A stretch of DNA of 64,000 nucleotides from Paenibacillus chitinolyticus NBRC 15660 (GCF_000739915.1 NZ_BBJT01000004.1:620001-684000), one strand, 5' to 3'; positions 43,655-51,608 are shown, numbered from the stretch's first letter. Numbers and translations: made by a program. Notes: generated from the sequence alone by a model not told the origin.

Positions 43655-44842
43655 TTACTTACTAAGCTCTGCAGGTTCCCCATTTGCCGTGATATACCCA
43701 ATTACATTTTTAGACAATGCTTTTTCATAAATATCATTCATTTCGCTAATAACCACGGAAAGATCATATTTGCTGACAAGACATTTACTCTGTAATCCCA
43801 TCTCATCAATCCTTTGCGGATCTTGAAGCATACTCTCCAGAACCTCTACAGACTGGGGAATGTTAGAAACTTCTACTAAAAAACCGTTTTTTCCATCTGT
43901 TATCAGATCGCTGATGCCTCTTATATCAGTTCCAAAAAGAGCTTTTCCGGCCGACATGCCCTCTAATAAAGCCTTTGGCAGACCTTCTCTTTTTGAAACA
44001 AGCGCTACTACTTGGCTAATGGCCAACAACTCAGGTATGTCTCTACGGAAGCCAAGGAATTGAATATGATCGTTTAATTGAAGCGTTGCGACTTGGTCTT
44101 TATAATATTCAGCCTTGTTTCCCTGCCCGATGAATAAACATTTCAAGTGGGGATACCTGGAGACCAATATATGGACCGCCCTAATGAGCTGCTCCTGATT
44201 CTTGTTGCTATTTAATTCAGCGATACAAGTCACAATAAAATCACCGTTCTGCATTCCCAATGACTTCCGTAAAGACTGGGAATCTTCCTGTGAAATTTTA
44301 CTGTCAAATGCTGAAGTGTCTACACCTATTCCAGGCAGATAGATAATCTCTTTTCTTACTTTAAATCTCTTGGCTCTCAAATAATCTTCCTTATTTATTG
44401 TAATAAGATAATCAGTATACCTAGCCATTATTCGTTCAGCCGGATAATACAGCAGCCAATTTAAAAGCGGTGCGCCTCCATGAAAATGAAAGCCGTGTGC
44501 CGTATAGACTACTGAAGGTATCTTAGCCTTCCGGGCTGCCAACCTCCCGACTATACTGGCAATGGGAGTATGAAAATGAACCATGCTATACTCGTTTTCC
44601 TTAAAATAAGAAACCAAGTCCATATATGCTTCCCAGTTGTCTTTATGAAATGGGTTTTTGTTAAAAGAAATTGGAAAACTCTTAAATCGGTTGCTGATTC
44701 CCGGATAGCCATGATCTACAGCACCGAAAGCATGGACTTCATATCCCTTATTTTTTAACAAAGTCATGTAAGGAATATGAAAAGCCTCCAGGTGCCCAAA
44801 TACAGTAGCTACAAAGGCGATTCTCTTTCTATCCGTCTCCAT
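43655..44842 (-). CDS. Glycosyltransferase family 4 (EpsD-like)
   Basis: A 395-residue GT-B enzyme. N-terminal VATVFGHLEAFHIPYMTLL and YTAHGFHFHGGAPLLNWL are typical of EpsD/capsule GT4 proteins. The donor domain carries IAELNSNKNQEQLIRAV, FIGQGN and the EGLPKALLEGMSAGK signature. It probably adds an early sugar of the repeat unit. AT-rich. Confidence 0.88.
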   Translation of the reverse strand: METDRKRIAFVATVFGHLEAFHIPYMTLLKNKGYEVHAFGAVDHGYPGISNRFKSFPISFNKNPFHKDNWEAYMDLVSYFKENEYSMVHFHTPIASIVGRLAARKAKIPSVVYTAHGFHFHGGAPLLNWLLYYPAERIMARYTDYLITINKEDYLRAKRFKVRKEIIYLPGIGVDTSAFDSKISQEDSQSLRKSLGMQNGDFIVTCIAELNSNKNQEQLIRAVHILVSRYPHLKCLFIGQGNKAEYYKDQVATLQLNDHIQFLGFRRDIPELLAISQVVALVSKREGLPKALLEGMSAGKALFGTDIRGISDLITDGKNGFLVEVSNIPQSVEVLESMLQDPQRIDEMGLQSKCLVSKYDLSVVISEMNDIYEKALSKNVIGYITANGEPAELSK

Positions 44843-44865
44843 TCCTTCGTCTCCTACATTAAATT

Positions 44866-46248
44866 CTATTGAATTTTATATTTTGGTTTTTTGGAAACCT
44901 GACCTAGTGTACCGACAAACCGAATGAATGAATAAAAGATCAAGATAAAGATAAAGTCTGTCATAACCGAATGAAATGAAGACCTTTGAAACCAGATAGC
45001 AAAGGGAAGAACCAAATAATGAATATGTAGGGTTCTATCTAAGCTGCAAAGAATAAAACCCAAGATGATAAAAACACCGAAAATTCCCCACCATTCCCCA
45101 TTCATCCAAGCTTGAGCTACTGGAGAAAATCCCATCCCCCCGCCATGTTGGTAAAGGTAAGGGTGAAAGTAGCTGACATACCAGTCCCCCATATTTAAAG
45201 GTTTCTCATGATCTATAAAAAACTTATATATTGAGGAGGGGAGAAAATATAACACGGCTGTTAAATAAGATGGATCGGCATTCGGGTAGATGGATGTAGT
45301 TAGTATGTCATTTGTGATTTCAAAGGCCGTTCCTGTCTCTCCTTCGGAAAAAGACCACGATTGCTTAGGAGAATCCATGCTTTTATTTTCGATTATGGAT
45401 TGCCGTACATTGTTAAAAATAGGTGACATCATAGCTAAAACGATTCCGACAAGGATAACTTTACGCATACTCGTCAGCTTTATTTTACGTTGGTTAACTA
45501 ACCAGGCGAAGGTCGGCAGAATCGTCATTAAAATTAAAGAACGGCTTCCCAAACCAAAAAAATAAAACAAACAAACACTTATAAGGGTAAAATAAAGAAG
45601 ATAAAGCTGTTTTTTACTACAGACAGAAATAGACCAGCCAAAAAATCCTGCCGTAATCATTATCTTCCAAGGAATGGCAAGGTTGGTTGACTGTCTTTGT
45701 GCCACAAAATTATTCATTCTATTCTCAACACCGATTACATCAAAGCCACCCAATCGAAACTGGTCATACACCATTAGGGTAAGACCGATCAGTAATAATC
45801 CAATAGCAGCTGCTTGTATTTTCAATAGATCTATCGGTGTATCCGATACTAACTTATCCTTTCCCCGAACTTTCAGAAATTGACTTACCAAAACACCGGC
45901 TACAAAGCAAAGGTTAGCAGCTAAATAGGCTTTAAAGGTTCCAATTACTTCATCACTTTGGATCAAATTTATATTTTGAAACAAAGTATCCATCGGCAAA
46001 GCTATGCCATAAATCAAAAAAAAGAAACTAAATAAAACAGTAACGCTTGTAAAAGCGTTTAGAGCAGGATTTAACTTTAGATATAATCGAATAAAAGCAA
46101 TATTCACCAAGCAAAACACAGTAATTTGGGTTAAAAGGATATGGGCAAATAAAAGAATGGAGCATATACTAACCAAAATAATTACAAACAGGGTCAATAA
46201 AGCTGTTTTCCACCTGGCCCCTAAAGGTTTCAACAACCATGCATTCAT
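44866..46248 (-). CDS. Oligosaccharide repeat-unit polymerase (Wzy-like)
   Basis: A 460-residue polytopic protein with ten or more hydrophobic helices and a large loop (about residues 270-380) rich in Asp/Tyr/Trp/His, the layout of O-antigen or EPS polymerases. It includes FFGLGSRSLILMTILP, the Arg-Ser motif common in this family. The start overlaps the sugar transferase stop by four bases. Polymerises flipped repeat units on the outer face of the membrane. Confidence 0.83.
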   Translation of the reverse strand: MNAWLLKPLGARWKTALLTLFVIILVSICSILLFAHILLTQITVFCLVNIAFIRLYLKLNPALNAFTSVTVLFSFFFLIYGIALPMDTLFQNINLIQSDEVIGTFKAYLAANLCFVAGVLVSQFLKVRGKDKLVSDTPIDLLKIQAAAIGLLLIGLTLMVYDQFRLGGFDVIGVENRMNNFVAQRQSTNLAIPWKIMITAGFFGWSISVCSKKQLYLLYFTLISVCLFYFFGLGSRSLILMTILPTFAWLVNQRKIKLTSMRKVILVGIVLAMMSPIFNNVRQSIIENKSMDSPKQSWSFSEGETGTAFEITNDILTTSIYPNADPSYLTAVLYFLPSSIYKFFIDHEKPLNMGDWYVSYFHPYLYQHGGGMGFSPVAQAWMNGEWWGIFGVFIILGFILCSLDRTLHIHYLVLPFAIWFQRSSFHSVMTDFIFILIFYSFIRFVGTLGQVSKKPKYKIQ

Positions 46249-46913
46249 CGTGCTCCGTCTCCTGTAAATACGACGCCAACAGTTTTGAGTAAAATTTTCA
46301 TATCAAGCCTAAAAGAACTTTTCTTGATATAATACAAATCCAGTTCCAGTTTTTGCTTAGGGGTGATCTCGTACCCTCCATTTACCTGAGCCCATCCCGT
46401 AATTCCGGGCTTTACTTCCAGCCGATTTATAAAGCCTGGAATTTCTTCGTTAAATTGCTCCGTAAACACAGGCCTTTCCGGTCTAGGGCCGATCAGACTC
46501 ATATCTCCCTTTAAAACGTTTATGAACTGCGGGATTTCATCTAATCTTGTCTTGCGTATAAACTTGCCGACACGGGTCACCCGACTATCGTTTTTTTGTG
46601 CCCACTGGGCTCCATTCTTCTCCGCATCCATAGTCATAGAACGGAATTTAATAATTTTAAAAAGCCTGCCATGCTTCCCTACTCTTTCCTGCATAAAGAA
46701 GACCGAGCCCGGCGACTCCAGGCGGATAGCTAGAGCAACAACGAGCATAATGGGCAGAGACAGCACGATACCAATCAAGGCTAACAAAAAATCAGAAATT
46801 CTTTTCGCGTATGTATAAAACGAATAAAAACCAAAGAAATATTTTTTCTCACGAATTGACACTTCCACCGACACTGCCGGCTCCCTCAGAAGCCCATTTT
46901 GGTCATTATACAT
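46245..46913 (-). CDS. Initiating sugar transferase (WcaJ/EpsL-type)
   Basis: A 222-residue membrane phosphoglycosyltransferase with one membrane segment (about 40-62). Conserved: FFMQERVGKHGRLFKIIKFR, DEIPQFINVLKGDMSLIGPR and a C-terminal RLEVKPGITGWAQVNG. It transfers a sugar-1-phosphate to undecaprenyl phosphate, the first step of repeat-unit assembly. The ATG follows GGAGGTAG. It is the first gene after the EAR-like RNA and terminator hairpin. Confidence 0.93.
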   Translation of the reverse strand: MYNDQNGLLREPAVSVEVSIREKKYFFGFYSFYTYAKRISDFLLALIGIVLSLPIMLVVALAIRLESPGSVFFMQERVGKHGRLFKIIKFRSMTMDAEKNGAQWAQKNDSRVTRVGKFIRKTRLDEIPQFINVLKGDMSLIGPRPERPVFTEQFNEEIPGFINRLEVKPGITGWAQVNGGYEITPKQKLELDLYYIKKSSFRLDMKILLKTVGVVFTGDGAR

Positions 46914-47029
46914 GTTTCATCTACCTCCATATTTTAAAAAGGTCCATGGCCATCTGGTGTTTAAGATCGTTAAGGATGACAGTTGGACGCAGCAAACATT
47001 ACCGTCTACCTCCCTTAAAAGATTGTTAT

Positions 47030-47079
47030 AAAAACACGAGCTATGCGGTTTTCCTTAAAACCGCATAGCTCGTGTTTTT
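47030..47079 (-). terminator. Long perfect terminator hairpin inside the EPS operon
   Basis: A 23-bp perfect stem (47030-47052 with 47057-47079) around CCTT, with U-rich ends on both strands. It lies between the BY-kinase gene and the sugar transferase gene and should stop most transcription unless antiterminated. Confidence 0.9.
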
Positions 47080-47102
47080 ATTTTGACAAGTCAAAATAAA
47101 AA
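47075..47102. repeat. AT-rich palindrome next to the terminator
   Basis: TTTTTATTTTGAC and GTCAAAATAAAAA form 13-base arms around AA and share five bases with the terminator stem, so the two hairpins partly compete. Confidence 0.6.
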
Positions 47103-47225
47103 CCGGGGCATCGAACCCCCCCTCACATCATCCCTTCGACGATTAACGTCTAAGGCGCATTTCGCGCCCACAGCATGACCGAGTGCCTACAGTGATAGAG
47201 GTACAGTAGACATAACCTGAGCCGA
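47103..47225 (-). ncRNA. EAR/epsC-like antiterminator RNA
   Basis: A structured untranslated stretch of about 120 bases on the minus strand between the tyrosine kinase and the sugar transferase, exactly where the EAR (epsC) element lies in Bacillus eps operons (between epsB and epsC). Stems seen: GGCGC-GAAAT-GCGCC (47154-47168), GACG-TTAAT-CGTC (47138-47150) and GGGG..TTCGAT.CCCC (47104-47119). EAR promotes read-through of downstream terminators, and a long perfect one follows directly. Identity rests on position and fold, not on an alignment. Confidence 0.7.
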
Positions 47226-47240
47226 ACAACAAACCGCTTT

Positions 47241-47927
47241 TTAAGCTTTTTCGCCGTAATAGTAGTAATAAGAAGACTCTTTTTTGGAGTAGGCTTTATT
47301 GTTAAGCACCACGCCGAGAACGCGCGCTTTTACGTATTGAAGTTGCGACAGAGCTTTCTGAGCCCGGTCGCGTTTGACCTTGCCGTGATTGAGCACAAGA
47401 ACGACTCCGTCCGCTTTGGCCGCCAAGATTTGCGAGTCCGTTACAGCAAGCAGCGGGGGCGAGTCAATAATGACCATGTCATACCAATCGCCGACTTCTT
47501 CAAGCAGAGTAAGCATGCGGTTAGAGCCAAGCAGTTCAGCGGGATTCGGCGGAACCGGTCCCGATGGAAGTAGGGTCAGGTTAGGAATTCCCGTATCGGT
47601 TAAAGCATCCTCAAATCGATCCTGGTTTACGAGTACATGAGTAAGTCCGGAACGGTTAGAGACATTAAATACCTTGTGTAAGGTCGGCTTTCTTAAATCC
47701 GCATCAATCAGCAGGACTTTCTTGTTCTCCTGAGCGTAAGCCACGGCAAGATTGGCCGCCGTTGTCGACTTCCCTTCTTCGGGTTGTGCGGAGGTAATGA
47801 GAACGCTCCGAATTTCCTGATCAATGGAGGAGAATTGAATGTTCGTTCGCAAAGTTCGATAAGCTTCGGCAATATTCGACCTAGGATTAACATGTGTAAT
47901 TAAGCGGTTATTGGTTAACGCCGGCAT
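47241..47927 (-). CDS. Bacterial tyrosine (BY) kinase, CpsD/CapB/EpsB family
   Basis: A 228-residue cytoplasmic BY-kinase controlling EPS chain length and export. Walker A SAQPEEGKSTTAANLA (46-61), Walker A' LLIDADLRKP (72-81), Walker B VIIDSPPLLAV, and a C-terminal autophosphorylation cluster SSYYYYYGEKA. It needs the membrane modulator encoded just upstream; the genes overlap by 20 bases. The start is the ATG at 47927 with TAGGTGA ahead. Likely reversed by the CpsB-type phosphatase at 50520-51311. Confidence 0.94.
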   Translation of the reverse strand: MPALTNNRLITHVNPRSNIAEAYRTLRTNIQFSSIDQEIRSVLITSAQPEEGKSTTAANLAVAYAQENKKVLLIDADLRKPTLHKVFNVSNRSGLTHVLVNQDRFEDALTDTGIPNLTLLPSGPVPPNPAELLGSNRMLTLLEEVGDWYDMVIIDSPPLLAVTDSQILAAKADGVVLVLNHGKVKRDRAQKALSQLQYVKARVLGVVLNNKAYSKKESSYYYYYGEKA

Positions 47928-48666
47928 AGACCGATTCACCTACAACTTTCTGTTCCGGTTTGGAAGGGACATTACTCGGTGCATCCGAAGCCTTAATCCG
48001 GCTGATTACCGCTAATGTAGGAAGTCCGAGATACTGTTCAATCTCTTTCTCCGACTTGAGCGTGTCATCCAGATACTCCAGCAGAAACGCCAGACCGACT
48101 CCGATTAGCGCCGATAAAATGAAGGCGATGACGATATTCATTTTGGGGTTCGGCTTAACCGGAAAAGGAGCTTCTTCCTGTTTCGCCTGATTTAGCAGAG
48201 TTACGTTGTCTACCTTCATAATTTGGGGGATATCCGTTTTGAAGACATTGGATATCGCATTCACCAGTTTTACGGCCGTAGCGTGACTATAGTCGGTGAC
48301 CGTGATGGTCAAAACCTGCGTTTCATTAACGGCGCTCACTTTTACCATCGAAATAATCTCATCCGCTGTCAGCTGAAGTTCCGGCAGTTGAGCCGCCACT
48401 TTATCCAAGATGGCCGGCGTCCGTATAATCTCTTTGTAGGTGTTCACCAGCATGATGCTCGCGCTGACTTCGCTATAATCGATTCTGGAAATTCCCTCCG
48501 TCTGATACGAGGAATTTACAATCAATTTTGTACTGGCCGCATACTGCGGTTTTATATAGAAATAACTGATTAACCCCGTCACAAGACAAGAAAGGACAAC
48601 GATAGTTGCAATCAGCCAAATCCGTTTTCGAATAATGTGCAAGTACTCTTTCAAGTCGAGTTCCAT
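47908..48666 (-). CDS. Wzz/CpsC-type chain-length modulator
   Basis: A 252-residue membrane protein that activates the BY-kinase and sets polysaccharide length. Two membrane segments (about 20-40 and 180-200) flank an extracellular domain, and the Pro-rich KPNPKMNI motif precedes the second. The C-terminal tail after YLDDTLKSEKEIEQYLGLP is the kinase-activating part. ATG at 48666 follows GGAGGTTAG. An intact GATAC palindrome lies 71 bases upstream of the start. Confidence 0.92.
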   Translation of the reverse strand: MELDLKEYLHIIRKRIWLIATIVVLSCLVTGLISYFYIKPQYAASTKLIVNSSYQTEGISRIDYSEVSASIMLVNTYKEIIRTPAILDKVAAQLPELQLTADEIISMVKVSAVNETQVLTITVTDYSHATAVKLVNAISNVFKTDIPQIMKVDNVTLLNQAKQEEAPFPVKPNPKMNIVIAFILSALIGVGLAFLLEYLDDTLKSEKEIEQYLGLPTLAVISRIKASDAPSNVPSKPEQKVVGESVYAGVNQ

Positions 48667-48736
48667 AATGGTTCTAACCTCCAGTGGAGTGAAATGCCTT
48701 ACTCTTACCAATTTGTATCACTTTTATTCAATCACT

Positions 48737-48751
48737 GATACGTATTGTATC
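48737..48751. promoter_or_regulatory. GATAC palindrome ahead of the EPS operon
   Basis: GATACGTATTGTATC, an intact copy of GATACNNNNNGTATC upstream of wzz. On the minus strand it contains a possible -10, TACAAT. A half-site (TTTGTATC) lies at 48712-48719. Confidence 0.7.
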
Positions 48752-48800
48752 ACAATGAACATAAAAATACAGTTTTTACCAATAACAACCTGTTTCTAGT

Positions 48801-49118
48801 TTACGTAACCGCCGAACGATACGGTAGCGGGGCAGATTCTTTTTCTACGACTTCCATAATCTCAACCAAATCATATTCTTCAAGCTGCTGTAAAAACAAA
48901 TGAATGTCATTCTCGGCCGTCTGGTAAGTCGTCTCATAGTGATCCTGCAAACATAACACAAGTTCATGCACGGTTCTGGTCTCGGAGAGCAGGGACCAAA
49001 TCATACCGCCTACTTCGTTGACTCTAGTGATGCTCTGCCTGTTCATCTGCATAATCACGTATTCCCCGTCCAGAAGCATGACTTCCGTATCTTGATGGCG
49101 CCTGAATTTTTTTTCCAT
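48801..49118 (-). CDS. PqqD family peptide-binding (RRE) protein
   Basis: A 105-residue PqqD-like protein: VMLLDGEYVIMQMNRQSITRVNEVG, then IWSLLSETRTVHELVLCL and FLQQLEEYDLVEI (each shown in part), the winged-helix RiPP recognition element layout. Such proteins grip leader peptides and present them to modifying enzymes. The ribosome site AGGAG overlaps the end of the upstream nucleotidyltransferase, 12 bases away, so both are in one operon with the small peptide gene. Confidence 0.88.
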   Translation of the reverse strand: MEKKFRRHQDTEVMLLDGEYVIMQMNRQSITRVNEVGGMIWSLLSETRTVHELVLCLQDHYETTYQTAENDIHLFLQQLEEYDLVEIMEVVEKESAPLPYRSAVT

Positions 49119-49130
49119 CCAGCGAATCTC

Positions 49131-50255
49131 CTAAACATATTTTTTCATTTTGACGTGACGAGTCAAGCGTTTCCACCTTTCAGCATAAACGGATTTAAAA
49201 TGCTTCCAGCGTGAGGCGCTCCTCACTCCATCCAATCCCAGCAAAGCGGGGTGAACATAGGGGAAAAGAAAATTGCAGAACCAGGCACCCGTATGTGCGG
49301 ACCTGTCATATACTTGTGTCAGATGATAAAGCAGGATGTAAAGGGCATTCCTAGATCCTTTATGACCCTGCTGCACGTTGCGAATAAGCGAGTAGGACCA
49401 GAATGGCGGGATAGATGGTCTGACCGGCACGATAACCGGAAGACCCGGGAAGAGATAATCAACGGCCGCCAGCACCGTTTTCATTCTTTTCACGGTATAT
49501 TCCCGAGCAGCCCGTTGGACCACTCCTTTCTTGACGGATTCAACATCCGCATTCTGGAGCAAATGAACAACGTCCAAGAAATAGCGTATGGAATTCATCC
49601 TGTGTTGAGAACCGTGTAAACATATACTGTAAAATGTATCCGAATCGTTCATCCTCCGGATATGCACGTAGTTCTGCAAAGGAAGGGACTGACTCCAAAA
49701 TAAATCGTAATCGATATCGGCTGTACGAAACTCCACCAGTCCCCAGTGAATTTCAACCGTAATGGGAAGCCGGCCGGCAGCTCCTTCTCTCGTGTATACG
49801 ACGTGATGGCTCGCATCCGATTCGTCAAACCTTTCAAACCCCAAGGTCTCGACAATAGCAGCCGCTGCGGAAAGGTTCTCCGGTTGGATAAGAAGATCAA
49901 TGTCCGTCGTCCCTCTTACTCCGAACCCGCCGTAATACCGCTCGCTGAAATAGATGCCTTTCATAAGCAGGACCTGAAGCCCCGCTTCTTCAAACAATCG
50001 GAGCAGCCGGTCTGTCTCTGTCTTGAGAAGCAAGTTCTGGAACAGAGTCGCTTCCGCCTTGCGCTTCAGATGGTCTTGGAGAAAGAGGGGGAGCTCACCC
50101 AGTCTCCCTTTCTCTTTCAGCATGTGGTACACCTGAGCCGTGATGGAGAATAGGTCCAAGTCTTCGGCGATCTGTCCGTATTCTTCCTCAGTGAAGGAGA
50201 ATGCACCGTGAACCACATACAGGTCGTTCATAAATCGGATGAGGGGCTGTGTCAT
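49131..50255 (-). CDS. Nucleotidyltransferase family protein (NTP_transf_5-like)
   Basis: A 374-residue protein. Central LLMKGIYFSERYYGGFGVRG and TTDIDLLIQ carry the Lys99-Gly100 and Asp118/Asp120 of nucleotidyltransferase-fold proteins seen beside PqqD proteins in lasso-peptide and EPS loci. The rest is helical with many aromatic residues (WFCNFLFPYVHPALL). Such enzymes are thought to modify peptides or sugars, but none of this subgroup has a role I can state. The start overlaps the stop of the 40-residue peptide by four bases, so the two are translationally coupled. Confidence 0.82.
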   Translation of the reverse strand: MTQPLIRFMNDLYVVHGAFSFTEEEYGQIAEDLDLFSITAQVYHMLKEKGRLGELPLFLQDHLKRKAEATLFQNLLLKTETDRLLRLFEEAGLQVLLMKGIYFSERYYGGFGVRGTTDIDLLIQPENLSAAAAIVETLGFERFDESDASHHVVYTREGAAGRLPITVEIHWGLVEFRTADIDYDLFWSQSLPLQNYVHIRRMNDSDTFYSICLHGSQHRMNSIRYFLDVVHLLQNADVESVKKGVVQRAAREYTVKRMKTVLAAVDYLFPGLPVIVPVRPSIPPFWSYSLIRNVQQGHKGSRNALYILLYHLTQVYDRSAHTGAWFCNFLFPYVHPALLGLDGVRSASRWKHFKSVYAERWKRLTRHVKMKKYV

Positions 50256-50374
50256 TTACAATTCGGACTGCCTGTGTGACCGCCGTTATCGCACGGATGC
50301 GGCTTGGACGGCTTGGTCTCGAAAACGATCTGCTGGTGTTTTAAAACAGTCGGTGCGATATACGCCTTCTTCAC
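50252..50374 (-). CDS. Candidate RiPP precursor peptide
   Basis: A 40-residue ORF with a GTG start and AAGGAG 8 bases upstream; its stop overlaps the nucleotidyltransferase ATG. The N-terminal half, KKAYIAPTVLKHQQIVFET, holds a YxxPxV motif (Tyr5, Pro8, Val10) and a Thr at 20, as in leaders recognised by PqqD/RRE proteins of lasso and related peptides. The C-terminal half is Pro/Gly/His/Asn-rich with Cys28 and Cys39 in CDNGGHTGSPNC. No lasso cyclase or leader peptidase gene is in the window. Expression is under two GATAC palindromes. Product type unknown. Confidence 0.72.
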   Translation of the reverse strand: MKKAYIAPTVLKHQQIVFETKPSKPHPCDNGGHTGSPNCK

Positions 50375-50447
50375 TAGCTTCACTCCTTGCGGATAATTAT
50401 TTATGAAAGGGACTCTGCTACAACGAGTATCCGTTTCACACCAAACC

Positions 50448-50462
50448 GATACAATTCGTATC
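50448..50462. promoter_or_regulatory. GATAC palindrome downstream of the peptide promoter
   Basis: GATACAATTCGTATC, an intact copy located about at the transcription start of the peptide operon, 32 bases from the next copy centre to centre, roughly three helical turns. Confidence 0.72.
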
Positions 50463-50472
50463 TACAATACTA

Positions 50473-50501
50473 ACTTTATGATACGATATGTATCTTGTCA
50501 A
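50473..50501 (-). promoter_or_regulatory. Promoter of the peptide-NTase-PqqD operon
   Basis: On the minus strand a perfect TTGACA (50496-50501), a 17-base spacer and TAAAGT (50473-50478). The spacer is almost entirely a GATAC palindrome. Confidence 0.75.
50480..50494. promoter_or_regulatory. GATAC palindrome in the peptide promoter spacer
   Basis: GATACGATATGTATC, intact, lying between the -35 and -10 so that a bound protein would exclude RNA polymerase. Confidence 0.75.
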
Positions 50502-50519
50502 GCGAAAAATGACCAATCC

Positions 50520-51311
50520 CTACCCTTTAACTCGAATATTGAAGGGCCAGGGCCACAGGGCCCGAGATAGCGACATGTTACGGGCCGGAAGAGCCGGCAC
50601 AATGACTTCGTCACGCGCGACATAGTCCGCGTTAGCCCGGTAGGCCGCGACCTGTTCCGGCCCCACCTTCCGGGCTGCGAGCGCGTAGGCGTCCGCGAGG
50701 TGCCATTTCCTGACGACGACGTCATGGGCGTCGGAGGCCAGGAAATGGACCGCATTAGCGCGGCAGAGGCTCAGCGAGAATGCCTGCATCCGGCGGCCGT
50801 AGTCCCCGGTGAGGGCTCCCGCCGTCACCTGGAGCAGCAGGCCGCCGTCCATCCACTCGCGCAGCAGCTCCGGCCGGCGCTGAATCTCGCTGCTCCGCTC
50901 GGGGTGCGCGAGAATCGGGACGATTCCGCGCACTCCAAGCTCATGGAGCAGCTCGGCGAAGCCGCCCGGCACGCGGCCGCCGGGGAGCTCCAGCAGCAGA
51001 TAGCGGGAACCGCCCAGGGTGCAGAGCCGGCCGTCCAGCAGGTCATCGAGAAGCCGGTCGTAGACGCGGATCTCGTGTCCGGGCAGGACGGTCAGGGCGA
51101 TGCCCCGGCGGTCCAGCGCCTGCTGCAGGAGCTCGACGGCCTCCCGCACGGCCGGGGCTTCGTTCTCGTAGGCGCCGCCGTGATGAGGCGTTGCCACGAC
51201 ACGGCTGATGCCCGACGCCGCAGCGTGCTCCGCCATCGTCAGCGCGGCTTCCAGATCCGGAGCGCCGTCGTCCAGCCCCGGAAGGATGTGGCAGTGCAGA
51301 TCCGTATACAT
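50520..51311 (-). CDS. Tyrosine-protein phosphatase, CpsB/YwqE (PHP) family
   Basis: A 263-residue metal-dependent phosphotyrosine phosphatase. The PHP motifs are DLHCHILPGLDDG at the N-terminus, ATPHHGG, ILAHPERSSEIQ and FLASDAHDV with the metal His/Asp residues. It would dephosphorylate the BY-kinase and so modulate EPS length. GAAGGAGGCG precedes the ATG. It is GC-rich like the genome average, unlike the downstream glycosyltransferases. Three CATGA repeats lie upstream. Confidence 0.93.
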   Translation of the reverse strand: MYTDLHCHILPGLDDGAPDLEAALTMAEHAAASGISRVVATPHHGGAYENEAPAVREAVELLQQALDRRGIALTVLPGHEIRVYDRLLDDLLDGRLCTLGGSRYLLLELPGGRVPGGFAELLHELGVRGIVPILAHPERSSEIQRRPELLREWMDGGLLLQVTAGALTGDYGRRMQAFSLSLCRANAVHFLASDAHDVVVRKWHLADAYALAARKVGPEQVAAYRANADYVARDEVIVPALPARNMSLSRALWPWPFNIRVKG

Positions 51312-51366
51312 ATGACCGCCTCCTTCATCCGGATTCCGGTCTGGACCGGGTTAAGTTTTGCGTGAC

Positions 51367-51411
51367 TTTCATGAAATTTTCATGAAAGTCCGCCTTCATT
51401 TTTTCATGAGT
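51367..51411. promoter_or_regulatory. Three TTTCATGA(AA) repeats upstream of the cpsB-like gene
   Basis: TTTCATGAAA at 51367-51376 and 51378-51387 (11-base period, one helical turn) and TTTCATGAGT at 51402-51411. Each complete unit is itself palindromic. Candidate operator array for the phosphatase gene. Confidence 0.45.
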
Positions 51412-51608
51412 GGGCAGAAGGAACCCGGGCTTGGGACGATCGAATGATAGTTAGCGTATGCTTTCCATCTCAAATTATGATACAATCCCAAACATTACAT
51501 AAGTCGTCAAGCACGGAATATAATGTATAAAGTTCTTTAAATTAAAGTAAAAACGGCATAAAAAAAGGGGTTATTACGGTCTGTGGAGAAACATTTTATC
51601 GACAAATA

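Noticed and set aside
46973-47000. Good ribosome-site-like sequence followed by ATG on the minus strand
   Set aside because: The reading frame stops after nine codons; it is probably part of the leader after the terminator, not a gene.
47104-47121. T-arm-like GGTTCGATGCCCC on the minus strand, suggesting a tRNA
   Set aside because: No acceptor, D or anticodon arms can be built around it; it fits better as one stem of the EAR-like RNA.
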